From contig JAIXHM010000004.1 in NCBI GenBank assembly GCA_030145825.1, forward strand, positions 1-38,688: a DNA stretch of 38,688 bases. The letters run 5' to 3'. The notes under the pieces are model-generated. The model ran no database searches. It worked only from the letters and a program-made list of their open reading frames with translations, and was not told the DNA's origin. The DNA comes from Flavobacterium sp. (GTDB lineage: Bacteria; Bacteroidota; Bacteroidia; Flavobacteriales; Flavobacteriaceae). Position 1 is the first letter of the stretch; each line of letters begins with the position of its first letter. Of this stretch, positions 1-10,094 are shown piece after piece. Both the position numbers and the translations under genes were made by a program.

Positions 1-38
1 GGTAAAAGAGGTCTTTTTTTGGCCTGTCTTTTTCTCAT
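1..38 (-). CDS. rpsG: 30S ribosomal protein S7, 5' fragment (cut by window edge)
   Basis: Only the first 12 full codons are in the window. They read MRKRQAKKRPLL on the minus strand from an ATG at 38-36, which matches the S7 N-terminus. It follows rpsL after 25 bases, the universal str-operon order (rpsL, rpsG, fusA). The rest of the gene lies to the left of the window. Confidence 0.8.
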   Translation of the reverse strand, partial: MRKRQAKKRPLL

Positions 39-63
39 GTCTTTTCTTTAAAAGTTTTTAAAA

Positions 64-444
64 TTACTTTTTGTCTTTAGGGCGTTTAGCACCATATTTA
101 GATCTTCTTTGTAAACGACCGTTAACTCCGGCTGTATCCAAAGCACCACGAACGATGTGGTATCTAACTCCTGGTAAATCTTTTACCCTTCCACCTCTAA
201 CTAATACTATCGAGTGCTCTTGTAGATTGTGTCCTTCTCCTGGGATGTAAGCATTTACTTCATTACCATTTGTCAAACGCACACGCGCAACTTTACGCAT
301 TGCTGAGTTTGGTTTTTTAGGTGTTGTAGTGTAAACACGCGTACAAACCCCTCTTCTTTGAGGACAAGAATCTAAAGCAGCCGATTTACTCTTCTTAGTT
401 ATTTTGGCTCTTCCAGTTCTTACTAATTGTTGAATTGTTGGCAT
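64..444 (-). CDS. rpsL: 30S ribosomal protein S12
   Basis: S12 of the small ribosomal subunit, part of the decoding centre. The 126-residue product is full length for the family and carries the hallmark stretches [16 protein letters not shown] (residues 33-48) and [13 protein letters not shown] (84-96). Lys43 and Lys88, the positions where streptomycin-resistance changes occur in other bacteria, are both wild-type lysines. Asp89, the residue methylthiolated in E. coli, is present. It is the first gene of the leftward str operon; rpsG starts 25 bases downstream. The start ATG at 444 has a consensus promoter about 50 bases upstream. Confidence 0.98.
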   Translation of the reverse strand: MPTIQQLVRTGRAKITKKSKSAALDSCPQRRGVCTRVYTTTPKKPNSAMRKVARVRLTNGNEVNAYIPGEGHNLQEHSIVLVRGGRVKDLPGVRYHIVRGALDTAGVNGRLQRRSKYGAKRPKDKK

Positions 445-493
445 AATTACTAATAAATTAATACTTTTTTTAACTACCCTATTTTAGGGACGG

Positions 494-524
494 CAAAGGT
501 AGAAATTATTTTTTATAATCCAAA
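494..524 (-). promoter_or_regulatory. Bacteroidota sigma-70 type promoter of the rpsL operon
   Basis: On the minus strand TTTG (524-521), 19 bases, then TACCTTTG (501-494). This fits the Bacteroidota consensus TTTG-N19-23-TAnnTTTG exactly, and lies 50 bases upstream of the rpsL ATG. It is the best promoter match in the window. Confidence 0.8.
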
Positions 525-561
525 CCTTAATTATTTAATTTTCAAGTTATTTAAAACAAAA

Positions 562-585
562 AGCATTTGGTACGAACCAAATGCT
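562..585 (-). terminator. Intrinsic terminator of the maltose operon
   Basis: A perfect 10-bp stem, AGCATTTGGT / ACCAAATGCT, with an ACGA loop. On the minus strand it is followed by a T-rich run (TTTTTGTTTTAA). It sits 25 bases past the stop of the last gene of the leftward alpha-glucan operon and upstream of the rpsL promoter, so it insulates the str operon. Confidence 0.8.
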
Positions 586-609
586 GTAAAATTTTAATTG
601 AAAGCTATT

Positions 610-2043
610 TTATTCTTCTAATATAAAATACTGCCAAGGTTTTAATTTTAAATAAGATGTAGATGACAAATCATATTTTTCATTTTTTATATAATCTGTA
701 AAAGATTGATGAAATGGATTTTCAAATCCTTGTACTTCATTACTTAAATTAGCTATGAAAATTATTTTATTACCATCTTTAGCTCTTTCAAATGCTAAAA
801 TGTTAGGATTAGACGTTTCAATTTTCTTATAACTCGCTTTTTGTTTTCCTCCAGCTAAAGCGATTCTGTTATTTTTCAATTTTCCTAACTTCGTTAGCAA
901 ATCCCATTCCTTCCCTTTTATTTTTGGAATAGAATCCTTTTCAAAAAACTTTAAACTATGGTCTAATCCATATTCATCTCCGCTATAAATCAAAGGCATT
1001 CCCGGCGTCACATAAGACAAAGTTATCATAGCTTCTCTAGCTTTACCTAACCTTGAATTGATTGTTCCATTCCAAGAATTTTCATCATGATTATCCACAA
1101 AATTCATTAGAATATCATTTGCTTCATATTCTTTAGAAACTTTTTGCATGTAGTTATCCCAATCAGCAACCAGCTTTTTGCCTTTTGCAATATCATTCAT
1201 TAAATGATGACCTTCCCAAGCATACGCCATATCAAACAAACCCTCTTTTAATAATTCTGGTTCCCAAGCTTCTGCTAACATGAAGATATTTTTTTCTTTT
1301 CTTAATTGCGGAATCGCTTGTTGCCAAAAATCTAAAGGCACATTACTTGCTACATCACAACGGAAACCATCAATATTTTCGTTCTTCACCCAATGCAACA
1401 TATCAGAAGTCATTTCTTTGCGCAATTCTTGATTGTCGTAATTTAAATCCGCTACATCTGACCAACCCCAAGATTCTCCAGTTTCTGGATTGATTGGATC
1501 GATGATTTCTCCTTTCTCATTTTTAGTATAATATTCTGGATGTTCTTTAATCCAAACATGATCCCAACCAGTATGATTTGGCACCCAATCTAAGATTACA
1601 TACATTCCATTATCATGAGCTGTTTTTACTAAATTTCTAAAATCTTCAATTGTTCCAAACTCTGGATTTACTTTTTTGAAATCGGAAACCGCGTAGTAAC
1701 TACCTAAATATTTGTGTTGTTCTTCTTTTGGCATTTCAGAAGCGAATTTGCTATCATCGCCTCCTGTTGCTTTTCTTTTGGTTTGAGAAATGGGAAAAAT
1801 AGGCATTACCCAAATGATTTTTACTCCCAATTCTTTCAATTGTGGAATATCTTTTGTAAAGGCATTAAACGTTCCTTCAGGAGAATATTGGCGGATATTA
1901 ACTTCATAAATTACCGAACTTTCTTCTACATCTGAAGAAAATTTAGCGATTTCAGTTTTTGAATTTTCTGGTGTTTTTTCTGTTTCATTTTTACAACTAA
2001 ATAATGTTAAAACAGCTAAAGCAGTAATGAGTGATTTTTTCAT
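610..2043 (-). CDS. GH13 alpha-amylase family lipoprotein
   Basis: A glycoside hydrolase family 13 enzyme acting on alpha-glucans outside the cytoplasm. A signal sequence ends in the lipobox LFSC with Cys17, so the product is probably a lipoprotein, in the periplasm or on the cell surface. The (beta/alpha)8 barrel motifs are all present: DWVPNH (152-157), GFRCD with nucleophile Asp230, FMLAEAW with acid/base Glu258, and FVDNHD with Asp320. A short C-terminal beta domain follows (about 400-477). At 477 residues it is a compact GH13 without binding modules. It is the last gene of the leftward operon, 12 bases after the esterase gene, and a terminator follows. Exact specificity (amylase, maltogenic or oligosaccharide-specific) cannot be read from sequence. 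Confidence 0.9.
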   Translation of the reverse strand: MKKSLITALAVLTLFSCKNETEKTPENSKTEIAKFSSDVEESSVIYEVNIRQYSPEGTFNAFTKDIPQLKELGVKIIWVMPIFPISQTKRKATGGDDSKFASEMPKEEQHKYLGSYYAVSDFKKVNPEFGTIEDFRNLVKTAHDNGMYVILDWVPNHTGWDHVWIKEHPEYYTKNEKGEIIDPINPETGESWGWSDVADLNYDNQELRKEMTSDMLHWVKNENIDGFRCDVASNVPLDFWQQAIPQLRKEKNIFMLAEAWEPELLKEGLFDMAYAWEGHHLMNDIAKGKKLVADWDNYMQKVSKEYEANDILMNFVDNHDENSWNGTINSRLGKAREAMITLSYVTPGMPLIYSGDEYGLDHSLKFFEKDSIPKIKGKEWDLLTKLGKLKNNRIALAGGKQKASYKKIETSNPNILAFERAKDGNKIIFIANLSNEVQGFENPFHQSFTDYIKNEKYDLSSTSYLKLKPWQYFILEE

Positions 2044-2055
2044 TTTTTTATAATT

Positions 2056-2994
2056 TTATTTTCCAAACATAAATTCTAACGGAATGTGGATTCTCTTTTG
2101 CCAAGATGCTTCGGAATGGTTTTCGCCTTCAAACTTTAAATTTCGAGAATCTACTTCTGTATATCCCTTTGCTTTTAAAATTTCATCAACTCGATATTCG
2201 TATTTTAAGTAGAAAGCATCCAAAGTTTCCGTTCCGTAATCAAAATATATTTTGTGGTGTTTAGCTTCTGGTAATTTCTTTTCCATATACGCGAAAAAAA
2301 ATTCCGGAATAGGATTGTTTTCAAATTCTCTAAATCCAATCCAATGCGTTGACAAACAAGCTGCTTTTCCGAATATATTTGGATATTCACATAAGGCATA
2401 CATCGAAATCAATCCGCCCATACTCGAACCCATAATAGCAGTGTGATTTGCAGTAGTAAAAACCGAATACTTTTTATCTATATATGGCTTCAATTCTTCT
2501 ACAATAAATTTCAAATAGTTATCCGAGTTTATTTTGCTATCATCAAATGGAAATTGCGATTTTTTAGCTTCCATTTGAATTTTCTCTTTTAACTCATTTG
2601 AAAGAGATTCGTAAGGTTTTTTTGGATACAAATCCATGTGACGTAAATTTGGAATGTTCCAAATGGCCACAACAATAAAATCATTTACTTTATTTTCTAG
2701 CATAAGTTGGGATGCCACTTCATCAACTTTCCATTCTTGTTTGTTCCAAGTTTTAGTTGAATCAAAAAGCATTTGTCCATCATGCATGTATAAAACATTG
2801 TACTTTTTTGTTATAGAATAAGTTTTTGGCAACCAAATATCAACCGTTCTTGGCACAATATATTTTGATGGAAAACTATCTACTCTTTCTATATTTCCTT
2901 CAAATTTTCCTGAATTTTCAAGAACATATGATTTTATCTTACTTTGAGAAAAAGTAAAACAAGAGCATAATAGAAAGAGTAATAGTTGTTTCAT
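2056..2994 (-). CDS. Secreted alpha/beta-hydrolase, putative esterase (Fes/IroE-like)
   Basis: A putative esterase of the PF00756/COG2819 type, 312 residues, with an N-terminal signal peptide (about residues 1-16; cleavage near FTFS/QS). The nucleophile elbow is GSSMG (189-193) with Ser191. Asp252 or Glu256 is a candidate acid and His293 in ENHSEASW a candidate catalytic histidine. The ATG overlaps the stop of the upstream GH13 gene (TAATG), so translation is probably coupled. It is therefore co-expressed with two GH13 enzymes. The substrate is unknown. The family includes siderophore and carbohydrate esterases; an ester substituent on the glucan is one guess from context, not from sequence. 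Confidence 0.8.
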   Translation of the reverse strand: MKQLLLFLLCSCFTFSQSKIKSYVLENSGKFEGNIERVDSFPSKYIVPRTVDIWLPKTYSITKKYNVLYMHDGQMLFDSTKTWNKQEWKVDEVASQLMLENKVNDFIVVAIWNIPNLRHMDLYPKKPYESLSNELKEKIQMEAKKSQFPFDDSKINSDNYLKFIVEELKPYIDKKYSVFTTANHTAIMGSSMGGLISMYALCEYPNIFGKAACLSTHWIGFREFENNPIPEFFFAYMEKKLPEAKHHKIYFDYGTETLDAFYLKYEYRVDEILKAKGYTEVDSRNLKFEGENHSEASWQKRIHIPLEFMFGK

Positions 2995-4829
2995 TATTTC
3001 AATTCTAAAATCATAGATGATTTTCCATCTATCGCTAATTCAGTTTTCAAATCGATGGTTTCTCCTGAAAGAATATCATTCCCAGAAGTAAACGATTTGA
3101 TATTTTCTTGAAAACGAGAAAGATTCAATTTTTGAGCATCTGGTGCATTATTAATAACCACCATAACCGTTTCTTTGTCATTATGACGGAAATAGACATA
3201 GACATTATTTTCAGGAATGTAATGCGTTAATTTTCCAGTGTGAATAACTGCTTTGTTTTTTCTCCAATTCAATATTTTTTTTGAAAAGTCAAAGTATTTG
3301 GCTTGTTCAGCTGTTCTTCCACTTGCAGAAAAAGCATTGTTTGTATCGCCTTTCCATCCTCCAGGAAAATCTTGACGAATATCGGCATCTCCTTTTCCTT
3401 TATCGCCCGCCATTCCAATTTCAGAACCGTAATACAATTGTGGAATTCCTCTCATGGTTGCCATTATGGTCATTCCCAATTGGTATTTCGCAAAATCATT
3501 TTTATAAATCTGATTAAAACGACCTGTATCGTGATTCTCTAAAAATATCAACAAATTATTTGGATTTGCATACAAGAAATCATTAGTAAAATTGTCGTAA
3601 AATTTGATTACACCATCATTCCAACCTGCTTTATCTTCATTAAAAACATTCCCAAAAGCATCGTGCAACGTAAAATCCATTACACTTGGTAAATATGAAT
3701 TATAACTTTGGATTTTAGCAATTGGGCTATCTTTTTGCCAATAAGACATTTGTGCTTGATCGTGCATCCAAACTTCCCCTACAATGTTAAAATAGGGATA
3801 TTCGTCAGTAATCGCTTTTGTCCATTTTGCAATTCCGTCTTTATCGTTATACGAATACGTATCTACTCTATAACCATCTAAATCTGCATATTCTATCCAC
3901 CAAATCGCATTTTGAATTAAATAATTCAACACTAATGGATTCGACTGATTTAAATCAGGCATACTTGGCACAAACCATCCGTCCATGCAATATTTCGCAT
4001 CGCGCTCAGAAGCGTTCGGATCAAACTGCGTAGTCATGCGATAATTACTTTGGGCGTAACCCGGAAATTGATGAAACCAATCGTATGTTGGCATATCTTT
4101 AAACATCCAATGTTCGGCTCCCCAGTGATTCGTTACATAATCTTTGATTAATTTCATGTCACGTTTGTGCATTTCCGCAGCTAAACGTTTGTAATCTTCA
4201 TTGGTTCCGTAACGCGCATCGATTTGATATACATCCGATTGACCGTAGGTGTGATACGAATAGCCTTTATCGTTGTCTTCGCAAAGTGGTGTTGACCAAA
4301 TTGCCGTTGCGCCTAATTCTTGGATATAATCTAAATGATCGATGATTCCTTGAATGTCGCCACCGTGTCTTCCACCTGGCAAATTTCTATTTCCTTTTTC
4401 TTGTAATTTTGAAGAAGAATCGTTGCTTTCGTCACCATTTGCAAAACGATCTGGCATTAGCAAATACATTACATCAGAAGCATCGAAGCTTTTTCTATTA
4501 GCAGAATTTTCTTTTCTTTTTTTGATTTCGAAATCTTTTGAAAATGATTTTTTAACGTTTTTAAATTGAAACTTCAGCGTTTGCGCGGCAACATTTTTAG
4601 TATCAATCGTTACGAAAAGATAATTCGGATTTTCAGTTTTAGTGACATTCGTAATCACAACATTATTCGAAACCGAAACTGAATTTTGCGCTATATTTTT
4701 TCCGTAAAACAGAATTTGAATTTCGCTTTTATTCATTCCTTCAAACCAAAATGGAGGTTCCATTTTATCAATTTGGGCAGAAATTGAAATTGTAAATAGC
4801 GTTGTAAGTATGTACAGTAGTTTTTTCAT
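2994..4829 (-). CDS. GH13 periplasmic neopullulanase/cyclomaltodextrinase-like amylase (SusA-like)
   Basis: An alpha-glucan hydrolase of the SusA / cyclomaltodextrinase type, 611 residues. A signal peptide (cleavage after ISISA, residue 18) is followed by an N-terminal beta-sandwich (about 25-105) as in cyclomaltodextrinases. The GH13 barrel carries DYVTNH (230-235), GYRVD with nucleophile Asp323, GEVW with acid/base Glu352, and ENHD with Asp434. A C-terminal beta domain closes the protein. SPI cleavage and no lipobox point to the periplasm, where imported maltodextrins would be cut. It lies after the GH97 gene, separated by a hairpin (4855-4889), and overlaps the esterase start by one base. 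The symbol susA would be by analogy only. Confidence 0.9.
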   Translation of the reverse strand: MKKLLYILTTLFTISISAQIDKMEPPFWFEGMNKSEIQILFYGKNIAQNSVSVSNNVVITNVTKTENPNYLFVTIDTKNVAAQTLKFQFKNVKKSFSKDFEIKKRKENSANRKSFDASDVMYLLMPDRFANGDESNDSSSKLQEKGNRNLPGGRHGGDIQGIIDHLDYIQELGATAIWSTPLCEDNDKGYSYHTYGQSDVYQIDARYGTNEDYKRLAAEMHKRDMKLIKDYVTNHWGAEHWMFKDMPTYDWFHQFPGYAQSNYRMTTQFDPNASERDAKYCMDGWFVPSMPDLNQSNPLVLNYLIQNAIWWIEYADLDGYRVDTYSYNDKDGIAKWTKAITDEYPYFNIVGEVWMHDQAQMSYWQKDSPIAKIQSYNSYLPSVMDFTLHDAFGNVFNEDKAGWNDGVIKFYDNFTNDFLYANPNNLLIFLENHDTGRFNQIYKNDFAKYQLGMTIMATMRGIPQLYYGSEIGMAGDKGKGDADIRQDFPGGWKGDTNNAFSASGRTAEQAKYFDFSKKILNWRKNKAVIHTGKLTHYIPENNVYVYFRHNDKETVMVVINNAPDAQKLNLSRFQENIKSFTSGNDILSGETIDLKTELAIDGKSSMILELK

Positions 4830-4854
4830 AATCTAAAATTGTCTACTTAATAAA

Positions 4855-4889
4855 ATTCCTCCAATTGTCATCATGACAAAAGGAGGAAT
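4855..4889 (-). terminator. Intra-operon hairpin after the GH97 gene, terminator-like
   Basis: A long two-tier stem: ATTCCTCC pairs with GGAGGAAT and TTGTCAT pairs with ATGACAA, separated by an AA/AA internal loop around a single central C. Minus-strand transcripts leaving the stem run into ATTTTATT. It fills the gap between the GH97 stop and the SusA-like start. It may be a partial terminator or an mRNA-stabilising 3' end. Confidence 0.6.
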
Positions 4890-4895
4890 CCATGA

Positions 4896-7028
<2,133 letters not shown>

Positions 7029-7039
7029 TTAGCGGTAAC

Positions 7040-7106
7040 ATATGGTATCGCCTTTTTTAATCATAGGTGTTTGCTTGTGCAAACTTTTTGTTAATGGCGA
7101 TTTCAT
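7040..7106 (-). repeat. Double-hairpin intergenic element, copy 1
   Basis: A 67-bp structured repeat in the gap between the GH65 stop and the GH97 start. The outer stem is ATGGTATCGCC (7042-7052) against GGCGATTTCAT (7096-7106), two mismatches. The inner hairpin is GTTTGC (7069-7074) - TTGT - GCAAAC (7079-7084). A second copy with the same architecture lies at 28516-28581 in the same position relative to flanking minus-strand genes. Function unknown. Confidence 0.75.
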
Positions 7107-7112
7107 GTCTTA

Positions 7113-9395
7113 CTATTTAATTAATTGCGATTCACCATTTACAAACACTTCCACATCTGAATTTCCTTCAATAGAAACGTTTGTTCCTTCTTGTTTTACT
7201 TCTACTTTTACAATAGCGTTTCTGAAATTCACTTTGAAAGAATAGCCTTTCCATTGTGCTGGAATTTTTGGTTCAAAATGCAATTGGTTATTTCTAACAC
7301 GCATTCCGCCAAAACCTTCAACGATACTCATCCAAGTTCCAGCCATTGAAGTAATGTGTAAACCTTCTTCTACTTCCTTGTTGTAATCGTCTAAGTCCAA
7401 ACGTGAAGTTCTTAAATAAAACGTATACGCTTGTTCCATTCTTCCCAAAACAGCTGCTTGAATCGAATGCACACAAGGCGAAAGCGAACTTTCGTGAACC
7501 GTAAATGGTTCGTAAAAATCGAAATGTTTTTCCAATTCTTCTTTAGTAAAATGATCTTCGAAGAAATAGAATCCTTGTAACGTATCGGCTTGTTTGATAT
7601 ATGGTGAACGTAAAATTCTATCCCAAGACCATTTTTGATTAATTGGTCGTTGCGATTTATCTAAATCCGCTACGGTAATCAATTCTTTATCTAAGAAACC
7701 ATCTTGCTGTAAATATACACCGTGTTCTTCGGAATAAGGAAAATACATATTATCAGCTACTTTTTTCATTGCTGAAATTTCGGCTTGTGATAATTTCACT
7801 TTATTCATGATTCGGGTATAATCCGATGGATATTCGTTTTCAATTTTGTTGATTTGCTCAACAGTGTAATCAATACACCATTTTGCTATGTAATTTGTGT
7901 ACCAATTGTTGTTTACGTTATTTTCGTACTCATTTGGACCTGTTACTCCTAAAATCACATATTGATTTCTATACGTTGAAAAAGTAGCTCTTTGATGCCA
8001 AAAACGCGCAATTCCGATTAAAACTTCTAAACCTTTTTCTGGAATATACGAATAATCTCCTGTAAATCGGTAATAGTTATAAATAGCGAAAGCGATGGCA
8101 CCATTTCTGTGAATTTCCTCGAAAGTAATTTCCCATTCGTTGTGACATTCTTCACCATTCATCGTTACCATAGGATACAAAGCTGCACCATTTTTGAAAC
8201 CTAATTTTTCGGCATTTTCAATCGCTTTATCCAATTGATTGTAACGATATGCTAATAAATTTCGAGCAACTTGTTGGTCTTTGGTAGCCATATAAAAAGG
8301 AATACAATAGGCCTCGGTATCCCAATAAGTAGAACCTCCGTATTTTTCACCTGTAAATCCTTTTGGACCAATATTTAATCTAGAATCTTTTCCTAAATAG
8401 GTTTGATTCAATTGGAAAATATTGAAACGAATTCCTTGCTGCGCTTTCACATCGCCATCAATAGTGATATCGCTCATTTCCCAAATTTTTGCCCAAGCTT
8501 GTTTTTGGTTTTCAGTTAATTGTGAAACTCCAATTTCTAATGCTTTTGCGATACTATTTTTTGCTCCAATGATAGTATTTTCATGATTCATTGAAACGGC
8601 ATAACCGCCAATTTTTTGAATCGTTGTGGTTTGCCCTTTTGTAACAGCAACTTCATATGAAAATTGAATTTTATCTTTTGTTTCTTGAACACTTACAGGT
8701 GCTACACTTAAATTAGAACCTTCTAACAAAATACTGTTATGCATGAAAGTAGTAGCTGTGAAATGTGTTTTGAAAGTTCTAGCGGTTACGAAAGCTTCGT
8801 TTCCTGAATGTTTTACGCTGATTGGTTCCCAAAATTTCTCTTCCCAATTAGCATCTTCGTTATGAACTCCAGCATCAACATAGGGTTTGAAAACAATTTT
8901 TGCATCCGAATTTAATGCGGTGATTTCGTAATTGATAACGCCAACTTCGTCCAAATCTAAAGATAAGAAACGTTGTACCTTAACAGCAATTTCAGTTCCG
9001 TTTGCTAAAGTTGCTTGGAAAGAACGATAATAGATACCTTCTTTCATGTTCAACTCGCGACGGAAATTAGAAACCGACTGACATTTGGCTAAATCTAAAT
9101 TTTCGCCATTGATTTCGATGTCAATTCCTATCCAATTTGGTGCGTTTAATACTTTAGCGAAATATTCAGGATAACCGTTTTTCCACCAACCTACTTTTGT
9201 TTTATCGGGATAATAAATTCCAGCAATGTAACTACCTTGAAACGTTTTGCCTGAATAGTGTTCTTCAAAATTAGCGCGTTGCCCCATAGCACCGTTTCCG
9301 ATACTAAATAAACTTTCAGAAGATTTAACTCGTTCTACATCAAATCCTTCTTCAATAATCGACCAATTGTCGGGTTTTATATAATCTTGATTCAT
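7113..9395 (-). CDS. GH65 maltose phosphorylase (or related disaccharide phosphorylase)
   Basis: A cytoplasmic inverting phosphorylase: maltose plus phosphate gives glucose plus beta-glucose-1-phosphate. The 760 residues match the family length and have no signal peptide. Visible landmarks are SIGNGAMGQR near the N-terminus (31-40), YWDTEAY (357-363) in the sugar-binding barrel, and VTGPNEY with Glu489, which corresponds to the general acid Glu487 of L. brevis maltose phosphorylase. A C-terminal beta domain follows. The beta-PGM gene lies directly upstream, 45 bases away, and makes glucose-6-phosphate from its product. Context in a starch locus favours maltose over trehalose, kojibiose or nigerose, but sequence alone does not fix the linkage. 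Confidence 0.92.
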   Translation of the reverse strand: MNQDYIKPDNWSIIEEGFDVERVKSSESLFSIGNGAMGQRANFEEHYSGKTFQGSYIAGIYYPDKTKVGWWKNGYPEYFAKVLNAPNWIGIDIEINGENLDLAKCQSVSNFRRELNMKEGIYYRSFQATLANGTEIAVKVQRFLSLDLDEVGVINYEITALNSDAKIVFKPYVDAGVHNEDANWEEKFWEPISVKHSGNEAFVTARTFKTHFTATTFMHNSILLEGSNLSVAPVSVQETKDKIQFSYEVAVTKGQTTTIQKIGGYAVSMNHENTIIGAKNSIAKALEIGVSQLTENQKQAWAKIWEMSDITIDGDVKAQQGIRFNIFQLNQTYLGKDSRLNIGPKGFTGEKYGGSTYWDTEAYCIPFYMATKDQQVARNLLAYRYNQLDKAIENAEKLGFKNGAALYPMVTMNGEECHNEWEITFEEIHRNGAIAFAIYNYYRFTGDYSYIPEKGLEVLIGIARFWHQRATFSTYRNQYVILGVTGPNEYENNVNNNWYTNYIAKWCIDYTVEQINKIENEYPSDYTRIMNKVKLSQAEISAMKKVADNMYFPYSEEHGVYLQQDGFLDKELITVADLDKSQRPINQKWSWDRILRSPYIKQADTLQGFYFFEDHFTKEELEKHFDFYEPFTVHESSLSPCVHSIQAAVLGRMEQAYTFYLRTSRLDLDDYNKEVEEGLHITSMAGTWMSIVEGFGGMRVRNNQLHFEPKIPAQWKGYSFKVNFRNAIVKVEVKQEGTNVSIEGNSDVEVFVNGESQLIK

Positions 9396-9440
9396 TTTTG
9401 TAATATGTCAATTTTGTTAATGTGTCAATTAGTCAATTTC

Positions 9441-10091
9441 TTAACCAATTAATTGCGATAGAAAGGCTTCATCCATAAAGGTGAAATCTTTAAAATTGTA
9501 CTTTGCTTCGTGTAAGACAGATGCCTCACCAATTCCTACACTTATCATGTTAGCAATATTAGCCGCTTGAATTCCCGCTACTGAATCTTCAAAAACGATA
9601 GCGTTTTCATTTGAAACTCCAACCAATTGAGCTGCTCTTAAAAAAACTTCTGGATCAGGTTTTGCGTTTGAAACGTCATTCCCGTCAACAATAGCATCAA
9701 AAAAGTGCATGATATTGGTTTTTTCTAAAATAGGACGTGCATTTTTACTTGCCGAACCCAAAGCAATGAATTGGTTTTTACTTTTCAGATATTCCAATAC
9801 TTTTAGTACACCTGGAAGAATTTCACTTTCGTCCATGTCTACTAAATAGGAAAGGTATTCTTCATTTTTTTGAACCAACCATTTGTTTTTATCTTCTTGG
9901 GAAGCTTGAACATTACCCAATTCTAAAATAATGTCTAACGAACGTACACGGCTCACGCCTTTTAAACCTTCGTTATGTTCGTGCGTAAATTCGATTCCTA
10001 ATTGGTTGGCCAACTTTTGCCAAGCTAAAAAATGATATTTAGCCGTGTCAACGATTACGCCATCAAGGTCGAATATGAATGCTTTTCTCAT
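9441..10091 (-). CDS. pgmB: Beta-phosphoglucomutase (HAD superfamily)
   Basis: Interconverts beta-glucose-1-phosphate and glucose-6-phosphate, completing maltose phosphorolysis. The 216 residues fit the family. The catalytic set lines up with L. lactis beta-PGM at an offset of 0 to -1: Asp8 (phosphorylated nucleophile) and Asp10 (acid/base) in FDLDGVIVD, the substrate loop GVSR (45-48), Ser113 and Lys116 in GSASK, Lys144 in NAKPDP, and Glu168/Asp169 binding magnesium. It sits between the transporter gene (3 bases upstream) and the GH65 gene, so it is clearly co-transcribed. Cytoplasmic. Confidence 0.95.
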   Translation of the reverse strand: MRKAFIFDLDGVIVDTAKYHFLAWQKLANQLGIEFTHEHNEGLKGVSRVRSLDIILELGNVQASQEDKNKWLVQKNEEYLSYLVDMDESEILPGVLKVLEYLKSKNQFIALGSASKNARPILEKTNIMHFFDAIVDGNDVSNAKPDPEVFLRAAQLVGVSNENAIVFEDSVAGIQAANIANMISVGIGEASVLHEAKYNFKDFTFMDEAFLSQLIG

Positions 10092-10094
10092 GGT

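Noticed and set aside
64..444. rpsL considered for streptomycin-resistance substitutions
   Set aside because: Lys43 and Lys88 are both wild type.
1714..1935. Plus-strand open frame inside the GH13 lipoprotein gene
   Set aside because: It is antisense to a gene with intact catalytic motifs; low-complexity translation and no family features.
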